Positions 1 through 7,221 of a DNA stretch of 64,000 nucleotides are shown here, piece by piece. Numbering within the stretch: the first letter of the stretch is position 1; each line of letters opens with the position of its first letter. The stretch is from Kocuria sp. (lineage in GTDB: Bacteria; Actinomycetota; Actinomycetes; Actinomycetales; Micrococcaceae), in contig NZ_JAUMTZ010000001.1 in assembly GCF_030530945.1 (NCBI RefSeq), forward strand, positions 61,186 to 125,185, in the 5' to 3' direction. The notes under the pieces were generated by a model. That model was given only the letters and a program-made list of their open reading frames with translations, did not search any database and was not told where the DNA came from. The translations under genes and the position numbers were made by a program.

Positions 1-1
1 C

Positions 2-1084
2 CTGATCCACCTCATGGACGAGCTCGCGCATGAGATCGGTGCCAAAGAGCCGTGGGCGCACCCCAGGGCCCGCGAGCTGGACACCGTCTCCTTCCGCGAC
101 TGGCTGCGCCAGAACTCGGACGACGAGGAGGCCTGCAACAACATCGGCATCTTCATCGCCGGGGGCATGCTCACCAAGCCCTCCCACGCGTTCTCCGCGC
201 TGCAGGCTGTGCTCATGGCCGCCTCCGCCGGGTCCTTCTCCAACCTGGTGGACGAGGACTTCATCCTGGACCGCCGCGTGGTGGGCGGCATGCAGTCCGT
301 GTCCGTGACCATGGCCGAGCAGCTGGGCGTGGACGCCGGAACGGACGTGGTCACCGCGGACCCGGGCGCCACCGTGTTCCTCAACTCCCCGGTGCGCACC
401 ATCCAGTGGGCCGGTGAGGGCGAGACCTACGAGGAGCACGACCCGGACTTCCAGGTCCGCGTGTTCTCGGACCGGGTGACTGTCAAGGCCAAGGACGTGG
501 TGGTGGCCGTGCCGCCGAACCTCTACTCCCGGATCTCCTTCGAGCCGCCGCTGCCCCGGGCCCAGCACCAGATGCACCAGCACCAGTCGCTGGGCATCGT
601 GATCAAGATCCACGCGGTGTACGAGACCCCGTTCTGGCGGGAGAAGGGCCTGTCCGGCACCGGCTTCGGCGCGCGCGAGCTGTCGCAGGAGGTCTACGAC
701 AACACCAACCACGAGGACGAGCGCGGCACGCTGGTGGGCTTCGTCTCGGACGAGAAGGCGGACGAGGTCTTCCGCCTGCCGGCCGAGGAGCGCAAGCGGC
801 TCGTCCTGGAGTCCCTCTCGCACTACCTGGGGGAGGAAGCCCTGAACCCGGTGGTCTACTACGAGTCCGACTTCGGGTCCGAGGAGTGGACCCGCGGCGC
901 GTACGCGGCCTCCTACGACCTGGGTGGTCTGCACCGCTACGGCGCCCTCCAGTCCGAGCCCGTGGGCCCCATCCGCTGGGCCTGCTCCGACCTCGCGGCG
1001 GAGGGCTACCAGCACGTGGACGGCGCACTGCGCCAGGGCGCGCTGGCCGCCTCCCAGATCCTGGACGAGAGGAACGCGGGATGA
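2..1084 (+). CDS. Flavin-dependent amine oxidase, C-terminal part (5' end outside window)
   Basis: The frame is open from the first bases of the window, so the FAD-binding N-terminus (GxGxxG) lies upstream; about 360 residues are visible. The C-terminus has the flavin monoamine oxidase pattern: a substrate-domain stretch (VVVAVPPNLYSRISFEPPLP), then RWACSDLAAEGYQHVDGALRQG, where the isoalloxazine-contacting loop and final FAD helix lie. Family enzymes oxidise primary amines to aldehyde, ammonia and H2O2. The stop overlaps the next start (ATGA), and a universal stress protein and an APC permease follow, so this looks like an amine uptake and oxidation operon. Putrescine oxidase is a good guess, since that enzyme was classically described from Micrococcus rubens (now Kocuria), but the substrate cannot be fixed from the C-terminus alone. 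Confidence 0.85.
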   Translation: MIHLMDELAHEIGAKEPWAHPRARELDTVSFRDWLRQNSDDEEACNNIGIFIAGGMLTKPSHAFSALQAVLMAASAGSFSNLVDEDFILDRRVVGGMQSVSVTMAEQLGVDAGTDVVTADPGATVFLNSPVRTIQWAGEGETYEEHDPDFQVRVFSDRVTVKAKDVVVAVPPNLYSRISFEPPLPRAQHQMHQHQSLGIVIKIHAVYETPFWREKGLSGTGFGARELSQEVYDNTNHEDERGTLVGFVSDEKADEVFRLPAEERKRLVLESLSHYLGEEALNPVVYYESDFGSEEWTRGAYAASYDLGGLHRYGALQSEPVGPIRWACSDLAAEGYQHVDGALRQGALAASQILDERNAG

Positions 1085-2013
1085 CCCCCGGGACCTCGCA
1101 GGGGCGGGCATCCGGGGCCGGTGCGTCCCGGCTGCCCGCGGCCGGGCCCGCGATGCGCTACGTGGTGGGCTACGGCGCGGACAAGCGCAGCAGGGATGCG
1201 GTGCGCCTGGGCGTGGCCCTGGCCCGGGCGTTCCACGCGGAGCTGGAGATCGTGTGCGTCCTGCGCACCGACGACCCCTTCAGCACCACCTACCCGCCGG
1301 TCGGTGACATCACGCCCATGATGCGCACGCAGGCCTCGTCCTGGCTGCGCGACGCCGCCGCACTCGTTCCGGAGGACGTCACCGCCCGCACCCACATCCG
1401 CCGCTCGCCGTCCGTGGCCGAAGGGCTCACGGACGCCGTGCAGGAGTTCCACGCCGGGATGCTGGTGGTGGGGGCCGCAGCGGGCAAGTACACCGCACAG
1501 TTCTCCGTGGGCCCCGTGGCCGACACCCTGCTCCACCGCGCACCCGTGCCCGTGGCGCTGGCACCCCGCGGCTACAAGGGGGAGCAGCCCATCACCCGGC
1601 TCTACACCGGTGTGGGCGCCCGCCCCGGGGCTCAGCAGGTCCTCCGGGAGTCCCAGGAGGCCGTGCGCCGCGGGGGCCAGGAGCTGGTGCTGCTCAGCTT
1701 CCTGCCGCTGGACCAGGTGGCGGACGAGCCCCACTCCGCCATCGCGGCCACGGAGACCATGCTCCGGGAGACGGCGCGTACCGTGTCCCCCGAGCACCCC
1801 GTGAGCGTGCACGTGGCCACCGGCAAGAACCTCAAGCGCACCGTCACGGACATGGACTGGGCCCCCGGCTCCGTCCTGTTCGTGGGCTCCTCCCGGCTCG
1901 CCCAGAACCGGCAGCTCTTCCTGGGCACCACCGCGGCACGCGTGCTGCGGCACCTGCCCGTGCCCATGATCGTGCTGCCCCCTGCGGCAGACCCTGCCAA
2001 GGAGGACGCATGA
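1081..2013 (+). CDS. Tandem universal stress protein (UspA family)
   Basis: 310 residues. It starts at the ATG overlapping the amine oxidase stop; an in-frame ATG 24 codons later (MRYVVGYGADK), at the first beta strand of the Usp fold, is an alternative. There are two Usp-like halves, roughly residues 25-160 and 175-305. The second ends SVLFVGSSRLAQNRQLFLGTTAARVLRHLPVPMIVLPP, a G-2x-G-9x-G(S/T)-like nucleotide-binding tail, while the first ends in a degenerate version (VVGAAAGKYTAQFSVGPVADTLLHRAPVPVALAP). It sits between an amine oxidase and an APC permease with four-base overlaps on both sides, so it is probably translationally coupled. Usp proteins of this type often accompany permeases; a direct role in transport control is inference. 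Confidence 0.88.
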   Translation: MTPGTSQGRASGAGASRLPAAGPAMRYVVGYGADKRSRDAVRLGVALARAFHAELEIVCVLRTDDPFSTTYPPVGDITPMMRTQASSWLRDAAALVPEDVTARTHIRRSPSVAEGLTDAVQEFHAGMLVVGAAAGKYTAQFSVGPVADTLLHRAPVPVALAPRGYKGEQPITRLYTGVGARPGAQQVLRESQEAVRRGGQELVLLSFLPLDQVADEPHSAIAATETMLRETARTVSPEHPVSVHVATGKNLKRTVTDMDWAPGSVLFVGSSRLAQNRQLFLGTTAARVLRHLPVPMIVLPPAADPAKEDA

Positions 2014-3527
2014 GCAGCGTCGCCACAAAGAACGAGCCCTCGGGGGACGGCAAGGGGCTGAACTCCGGCTCCGTGGGACTTCTCGGCGCGGTGGTGATCG
2101 GGATGTCCTGCATCGCCCCCGCGTACACGCTCTCCGGGGCGCTCGGCCCCACCGCGGCCGCCGTGGGCACCCACCTGCCGGCCATCTTCCTGGTGGGGTT
2201 CCTGCCCATGCTGCTCGTGGCCGTGGGGTACCGGCAGCTCAACCGCGCCATGCCGGACTCCGGGACCACGTTCACCTGGACCTCCAAGGCATTCGGGCCG
2301 TGGGTGGGGTGGATGGGCGGGTGGGGACTGCTGGCCGCCACCATCCTGGTGCTCTCCAACCTGGCAGGGATCGCCGTGGAGTTCTTCTACCTGCTGCTCG
2401 CGCAGCTCACGGGGCGGCCCGAGCTCGCGGACCTGGCGGACAACACGCTCGTGAACGTGGGGACCTGTCTGGTCTTCATGGCGCTCGCCTGCTGGATCTC
2501 CTACCGCGGGATGGAGACCACCAAGAAGGTGCAGTACGTCCTGGTGGCCTTCCAGGTGGTCATCCTGGTGTGGTTCTCCGTGGCGGCCCTGGTCCACGTG
2601 GCCAACGGCACCGCCGCGGGCGGACTGCACCTCGACCCCGAGTGGTTCAACCCGCTGGGCGTGGGGTCCTTCTCCGCCTTTGCCGCCGGAGTCTCCCTGT
2701 CGGTGTTCATCTACTGGGGCTGGGACGTGGTGCTCACCATCAACGAGGAGACCGAGGGATCCGCCACCACCCCCGGCCGGGCGGCGCTGGCCACCATCTT
2801 CTCCATCGTGGTGCTGTACCTGCTGATCGGCGTCTCCGTGCTCAGCTTCGCCGGCCTCGGGGACACCGGGACGGGCCTCAACAACCCGGACATCCAGGAG
2901 AACGTGTTCGCGGCCCTCGCCGGACCGGTCATGGGCCCCGCGGCCGTCCTGCTGTCCCTCGCGGTGCTCTCCTCCTCCGCGGCGTCCCTGCAGTCCACGT
3001 TCGTCTCCCCGGCCCGCACCCTGCTGGCCATGGGGTACTACGGTGCCCTGCCCGGGCAGTTCGCCCGGATCACCCCGCGGTTCCAGTCCCCGGGCTTCGC
3101 CACGGTGGCCGCCGCCGTGATCTCCTCGGTGTTCTACGCGTTCATGCGCGTGGTCAGCGAGGACGTGCTGTGGGACACCATCACCGCCCTGGGCATGATG
3201 GTGTGCTTCTACTACGGCATCACCGCCCTCGCCTGCGTGTGGTACTTCCGCCGGTCGTGGTTCCGCTCCGTGAAGAGCTGCCTGGTGAACTTCGCGGCCC
3301 CGCTGATCGGCGGGCTGCTGCTCCTGGTGTTCTTCGTCCGGACCTCCGTGGACTCCATGGACCCCTCCTACGGTTCCGGGTCGCAGATCGGGGGAGTGGG
3401 GCTTGTGTTCGTCCTCGGCGCCGGGATCCTGCTGCTGGGCGTCGTGGTGATGGTGACCCAGTACTTCCGCAACCGGTCCTTCTTCCGGGAGAGCTTCGAG
3501 ACCACGGAGCTGCCGGTGCTGGACTGA
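2010..3527 (+). CDS. APC-superfamily amino acid/polyamine permease
   Basis: 505 residues with about 12 hydrophobic segments and the APC-type first helix (GAVVIGMSCIAPAYTLSGALG, residues about 25-45), whose unwound glycine-rich segment binds substrate in this family. ATG overlaps the preceding stop. Positions about 240-255 (FIYWGWDVVLTINEET) match the conserved W-G-(W/F)-(D/E) segment of amino acid permeases, and the C-terminus is cytoplasmic and charged. Being last in the operon with an amine oxidase suggests import of an amine or a polyamine precursor, but the substrate is not determined. Confidence 0.9.
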   Translation: MSSVATKNEPSGDGKGLNSGSVGLLGAVVIGMSCIAPAYTLSGALGPTAAAVGTHLPAIFLVGFLPMLLVAVGYRQLNRAMPDSGTTFTWTSKAFGPWVGWMGGWGLLAATILVLSNLAGIAVEFFYLLLAQLTGRPELADLADNTLVNVGTCLVFMALACWISYRGMETTKKVQYVLVAFQVVILVWFSVAALVHVANGTAAGGLHLDPEWFNPLGVGSFSAFAAGVSLSVFIYWGWDVVLTINEETEGSATTPGRAALATIFSIVVLYLLIGVSVLSFAGLGDTGTGLNNPDIQENVFAALAGPVMGPAAVLLSLAVLSSSAASLQSTFVSPARTLLAMGYYGALPGQFARITPRFQSPGFATVAAAVISSVFYAFMRVVSEDVLWDTITALGMMVCFYYGITALACVWYFRRSWFRSVKSCLVNFAAPLIGGLLLLVFFVRTSVDSMDPSYGSGSQIGGVGLVFVLGAGILLLGVVVMVTQYFRNRSFFRESFETTELPVLD

Positions 3528-3536
3528 GGCCGCGAG

Positions 3537-3542
3537 TACGGT
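3537..3542 (+). promoter_or_regulatory. Leaderless-type -10 box for the S4-domain gene
   Basis: TACGGT lies 7 bases before the ATG at 3550. The same TANNNT-to-start spacing recurs throughout the window. It supports ATG 3550 over the in-frame GTG at 3541, which would lie within or at the edge of the promoter. Confidence 0.5.
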
Positions 3543-3549
3543 GGGGGTC

Positions 3550-3933
3550 ATGTCGACACCCACCAGCGCCCCCTCCAGTGTCCGCCTGGACGTGTGGCTG
3601 TGGTCCGTCCGTCTGTTCAAGACGCGGTCCGCAGCCACACAGGGGTGCCGCGCCGGCCACGTGCGGCTCAACGGCGCCCCTGTGAAGGCCGCGCAGCCGG
3701 TGCGCGTGGGGGACCGCGTGAGCGTGAAGCGCCCGGGGTGGCAGCAGGAGTTCGAGGTCGCGCAGCTGATCGTCAAGCGCGTGGGCGCCCCCGTGGCCGC
3801 GAAGTGCTACATCGACCACTCCCCGCCGCGCCCCACCGAGCTCAGCGTGCCCGTGGCCCGCCGCGACCGCGGCGCGGGCCGACCCACCAAGAAGGACCGC
3901 CGAGAGCTGGAGCGGCTGCGCGGGGACCGCTGA
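3550..3933 (+). CDS. S4-domain RNA-binding protein (Hsp15/RqcP-like)
   Basis: 127 residues. An S4 fold starts at VRLDVWLWSVRLFKTRSAATQ and includes the motif GCRAGHVRLNGAPVKAAQPVRVGDRVSV (about 30-60), the hallmark of the Hsp15 and RqcP/YlmH RNA-binding families. The tail is basic (RRDRGAGRPTKKDRRELERLRGDR), as in actinobacterial Hsp15-like proteins. Such proteins bind 23S rRNA or stalled 50S-peptidyl-tRNA complexes; which applies here is unknown. It is probably leaderless and monocistronic, and convergent with the downstream mannosyltransferase gene. Confidence 0.88.
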   Translation: MSTPTSAPSSVRLDVWLWSVRLFKTRSAATQGCRAGHVRLNGAPVKAAQPVRVGDRVSVKRPGWQQEFEVAQLIVKRVGAPVAAKCYIDHSPPRPTELSVPVARRDRGAGRPTKKDRRELERLRGDR

Positions 3934-4020
3934 CCCCCCCCATCCGGCCGGAAGCAGTGCCCGCCGCCCGGTCCCGCACCATCCGCGCCAGCCGAGGCAC
4001 CTGGACCCCACACCCAAGGC

Positions 4021-4051
4021 GACGCCGCCCGCGAACCCGCCGCGCGGCGTC
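4021..4051. terminator. Bidirectional hairpin made from an inverted GACGCCGC pair
   Basis: GACGCCGC (4021-4028) and GCGGCGTC (4044-4051) form an 8-bp perfect stem with a 15-base loop, between two convergent genes. The right arm belongs to an exact copy of the recurrent 11-mer (4044-4054) and ends inside the stop of the minus-strand gene. There is no U tract, as is common in actinobacteria. Confidence 0.45.
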
Positions 4052-4052
4052 G

Positions 4053-5621
4053 TCAGCCCTGCGGTGGGCGCGGTTCCGCCGAGTCCTGCGCGGTCCCGGG
4101 CCCGAACCAGCCCCGCCACCCGCCGTGCGTCAGGAGAGTGCGGGTGCGCGGGTCCACGAGCGCGAGGTAGAGGGTGAAGGCCACGGCGAGCACGAAGGCC
4201 ACCTGGGACACGCTCACGCTGAGGTCCACGAACGGCCACACGGACAGCTGGTCCTGGGCGCCGAAGACCACGAAGAACGTGACCACGATGTAGATGATGC
4301 GGATCTGCCAGTTGTTCCGGATGCCTGTGGCGGCGAGGAACGGGATGAGCCACAGGATGTACCAGGGCTGGATGATGGGTGAGAGCAGGACCACGGCGGA
4401 GAATCCGACTGCCATCCGCCGCACGATCTTCCGGTCCCCGCCCACGAACATGAGCACGAGCACCAGCAGCACGGCGGCGGCCTGCAGGATCTTGCGCAGC
4501 AGGTGGGCCCAGGCGTCCCCGTGCTTGCCCAGGGAGTTGCCGAAGCGTTCGAGCTGCTGGCCCAGGAACCCGGAGGGCGAGTAGCCGGTGTAGCCGGGGG
4601 TGGGGTCCAGGAAAGCCCACGCCCAGCCCACGCCCAGCCCGTCCACCCAGCCGCTGAGCACCAGCAGCCCGAAGCTCAGAGCGGCGGTGGCGGCCCAGGT
4701 CAGGAAGCGGCGGGTCCAGGAGGCGCCCCTGCCGGCCCAGAGCAGGCCCACGAACGGCAGCAGCAGCACGGTGATGGGCTTGATGCCGATGGACCCCGTG
4801 ACCAGGAGTATGCCCAGGAGGGGATGCTTGGACGCGGCGAAGTACACGCCGGCCACGGCGAGACCCACCATGAGGGCGTCGTTGTGCGCGCTGGCCACGA
4901 AGCTGATGAGGAACAGCGGGTTGGCCACCGAGATCCACAGGGCCCGGGCGCCGTTCACGCCGTGCAGCCGGGCGAGCTTGGGCACGTAGACCAGGCACAG
5001 CACCACCCCCGCGTACGCGGCGAGGCGGAACAGCAGCACGGACAGGTCCGGCTGGGCACTGGTCAGCCGGACCACGGCGGCCGCGATCCACAGGAAGTAG
5101 GGACCGTAGGGGGTGCGGGCCTCGGCCCACTCGGGATCGGCGCCGAGCATGAACCAGTTGTCGAGGGTGGAGATGCCCTCCACGTACGGATCCTTGCCCG
5201 CGAGCATGAGCCTGCCCTGGCCGATGTACGCGTACACGTCCCGGGAGTAGATGGGCACGGCGAACAGCAGCGGCAGCGACCACGCCACCACGGCGGTCAC
5301 CACGGTGCGCAGGGATCCCGGCGGCCACCCCCGCAGCCGCTGGCCCAGCCGCAACCAGGACCGGATGAGGAGCATGGCGCCCAGGGTGAGCAGCGCGGTG
5401 CAGGTGTAGACGCCCCACACGTTCACGCGGAGCTCGATCACCAGGGGGTGGCGCATCATGGGGGAGCCGTTGGCGATCCACCCGGTGCCCAGGGACCCCA
5501 CGAACATCATCAGGGAGCCGACCACGCCCTGGACCACGGCCAGGCGCGCGCGCATCCCCACCACCGCGGTGGACCCGGTGTGGGGGCCCAGGGCGGGGAG
5601 GGCAGAACCCGGTGCGGTCAT
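4053..5621 (-). CDS. Polyprenol-phosphate-mannose-dependent alpha-1,6-mannosyltransferase, MptA/MptB-like
   Basis: 522 residues, polytopic (about 12-13 hydrophobic segments). It carries the GT-C signature of MptB-type enzymes: IYSRDVYAYIGQGRLMLAGKDPY in the first outer loop (about 130-155), then ARTPYGPYFLW and the long ANPLFLISFVASAHNDALMVGL segment. Actinobacterial relatives add alpha-1,6-mannose from polyprenyl phosphomannose to lipomannan/lipoarabinomannan-type glycolipids at the outer face of the membrane. The start chosen is the ATG of MTAPGSALPALG, preceded by a GGAG-type ribosome site. A minus-strand TAAAGT box at 5691-5686 could be the promoter. It is divergent from two further membrane glycosyltransferase genes, suggesting a cell-envelope glycan locus. 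Confidence 0.85.
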   Translation of the reverse strand: MTAPGSALPALGPHTGSTAVVGMRARLAVVQGVVGSLMMFVGSLGTGWIANGSPMMRHPLVIELRVNVWGVYTCTALLTLGAMLLIRSWLRLGQRLRGWPPGSLRTVVTAVVAWSLPLLFAVPIYSRDVYAYIGQGRLMLAGKDPYVEGISTLDNWFMLGADPEWAEARTPYGPYFLWIAAAVVRLTSAQPDLSVLLFRLAAYAGVVLCLVYVPKLARLHGVNGARALWISVANPLFLISFVASAHNDALMVGLAVAGVYFAASKHPLLGILLVTGSIGIKPITVLLLPFVGLLWAGRGASWTRRFLTWAATAALSFGLLVLSGWVDGLGVGWAWAFLDPTPGYTGYSPSGFLGQQLERFGNSLGKHGDAWAHLLRKILQAAAVLLVLVLMFVGGDRKIVRRMAVGFSAVVLLSPIIQPWYILWLIPFLAATGIRNNWQIRIIYIVVTFFVVFGAQDQLSVWPFVDLSVSVSQVAFVLAVAFTLYLALVDPRTRTLLTHGGWRGWFGPGTAQDSAEPRPPQG

Positions 5622-5760
5622 GGACTCCAGCCCCCTCAACCAACCAGTGGTGGGCGAGCCGAGGTGATCGCGGCTCCGGGCCACGACTTTACAGGACCGC
5701 CCCCGGACGGCACCGGCCTGCCCCGGCGCGGTTCCCAGGGTGCGGACCGGAGCGCACCCG

Positions 5761-5766
5761 TAGAAT
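5761..5766 (+). promoter_or_regulatory. -10 box (TAGAAT) upstream of the GT87-like genes
   Basis: TAGAAT followed by 7 bases and a GTG at 5774. Transcription would start at or next to that GTG, giving a leader of about 140 bases before the GT87-like gene at 5914, or a leaderless mini-ORF. Confidence 0.5.
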
Positions 5767-5773
5767 CGGGGGC

Positions 5774-5965
5774 GTGGAACGGCGCTCCCCGAGCGCGGGA
5801 CGCGTCCCCCGGCGTTCCAGGACCGCCCGGCGGTCCGCCCCTCACCGCAAGCCCCGCGCCGGAGCACCCGTGCCAGACCGGAACCCCGCGCGCACTCGGA
5901 CAAGGACCTTCCCGTGCCCACTGACAGCCCCTTCGCGACTCTCACCCGGGCACGCGACGCCGTGA
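5774..5965 (+). CDS. Possible leaderless leader ORF, 63 residues, very basic
   Basis: A GTG sits exactly 7 bases after TAGAAT and opens a 63-codon frame that runs past the GTG of the next gene (5914) in another frame. The predicted peptide is Arg/Pro/Ser-rich and matches nothing I recognise. Third-position G+C (about three quarters by eye) is clearly lower than in neighbouring genes, which argues against a conserved protein and for an unselected leader frame or a regulatory upstream ORF. Confidence 0.25.
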   Translation: MERRSPSAGRVPRRSRTARRSAPHRKPRAGAPVPDRNPARTRTRTFPCPLTAPSRLSPGHATP

Positions 5966-7221
5966 TCCCCGCGCGCTGGCGGCAGCGCCTGATGACCCCG
6001 CGGGGTCTGCTGGTGGGGTTCCTGGTGGTGCACCTGGGGTTCCTGGTGTTCGCGCTGATCGTCTCCGCCCAGGGCAACGCGTTCAGCGACACCAACATCT
6101 ACCGCGCGTGGACGGTCGCCGGGTTCGACGACGCCAACCTTCCCTCCGGCCCCAGCCCCTGGGTGTACCCCGCGCTGGCGCAGCTTCCCATGGCGTTCGC
6201 GGGGATCCTCGGCCCGGGGCCGTTCTTCTTCCTGTGGGTGCTGCTGATCTCGGCGCTCAACGCGCTCGCCATGGGCAAGCTCACCGACTGGGGCCGCAAC
6301 CGCGCCGCGCTGCCCGCCGGCTGGTGGTGGCTCGGCTTCATCCTGCTGATGGGCTGGCTGGGCTTCGCCCGGGTGGACGGTTTCACGGCACCCCTGGTGC
6401 TGATCGGCCTGGTCTACGGCGTGTCCCACCCGTTCGTGGCGTCCCTGATCCTCAGCGCCGCCACCTGGGTGAAGGTGTGGCCCGCCGCGGTGGTGCTCGC
6501 GCTGCTCAGCGCCGCACGACGCCGCGGCGCGGTCCTGCTCGCCGGTGTCCTGGCCACGCTGGGCGCTGTGGGTGTGGCGGCGGCGTCGGGCTCGGTGCAC
6601 AGGATCGCGGACTTCCTCACCCAGCAGGGGGACCGCGGGATGCAGCTCGAGGCCACCTTCACCACCCCGTGGCTGTGGCTGTCCGTGCTGGGCATCGGCG
6701 ACTCGCACATGTACATGAACACGGACATCAACTCCATGCAGGTGGACGGCCCCGGCTCGGACGTGATGTCCAAGCTCATGCAGCCGCTGTTCGTGGTGGC
6801 GGCCGTGGTGGTGGTGGCGCTGATCGTGCGCGGTCTGCGCCGCGGCGTCCGGGCTGGGAGCCTGGACCGCACCGCGCTGTTCCTGGCGGGCTCGCTCACC
6901 ATGGTCACCGCGTTCATCGTGTTCAACAAGGTGGGCTCGCCCCAGTTCATGGTGTGGCTCGGCCCCGTGATCGCCGTGGGGCTGGTGCACGACTGGCGGG
7001 CGTGGCGCACCCCCGCGCTGCTCGCCGTGCTGATCGGGCTGGCCACCTTCCTGATCTACCCGCTCTTCTACACCGCGCTGAGCCACGACAACCCCGTGAT
7101 GGCGCTGGTGCTCACCGTGCGCAACGCCCTGCTCGTGGTGCTCATGTGGTGGTCCGCCCGCGGGCTGCACCGCCTCGGTTCCGCCCCGAAGGAGGCCCAG
7201 GTTGCCGCGCCCCGGGCATGA
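5914..7221 (+). CDS. GT87-like (DUF2029) membrane mannosyltransferase, copy A
   Basis: 435 residues. GTG start with AAGGA 8-9 bases upstream. Multi-pass GT-C-type protein: the first periplasmic loop carries FSDTNIYRAWTVAGFDDA and SPWVYPALAQLP (about 60-90), followed by ATWVKVWPAAVVLA, GDRGMQLEATFTTPWLW and FNKVGSPQFMVWLGPVI. GT87/DUF2029 enzymes transfer mannose from polyprenyl phosphate (PimE is the known mycobacterial example). Its 3' end overlaps copy B by 20 bases, and the two proteins share nearly all these blocks, so they arose by tandem duplication. The exact acceptor is unknown. Confidence 0.82.
   Translation: MPTDSPFATLTRARDAVIPARWRQRLMTPRGLLVGFLVVHLGFLVFALIVSAQGNAFSDTNIYRAWTVAGFDDANLPSGPSPWVYPALAQLPMAFAGILGPGPFFFLWVLLISALNALAMGKLTDWGRNRAALPAGWWWLGFILLMGWLGFARVDGFTAPLVLIGLVYGVSHPFVASLILSAATWVKVWPAAVVLALLSAARRRGAVLLAGVLATLGAVGVAAASGSVHRIADFLTQQGDRGMQLEATFTTPWLWLSVLGIGDSHMYMNTDINSMQVDGPGSDVMSKLMQPLFVVAAVVVVALIVRGLRRGVRAGSLDRTALFLAGSLTMVTAFIVFNKVGSPQFMVWLGPVIAVGLVHDWRAWRTPALLAVLIGLATFLIYPLFYTALSHDNPVMALVLTVRNALLVVLMWWSARGLHRLGSAPKEAQVAAPRA

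Noticed and set aside
1632..5643. Very long minus-strand frames (about 710 and 810 codons) opposite the permease and S4 genes and overlapping the mannosyltransferase
   Set aside because: Low-complexity His/Gly/Arg proteins with third-position bias of the opposite strand; the known genes explain the region.
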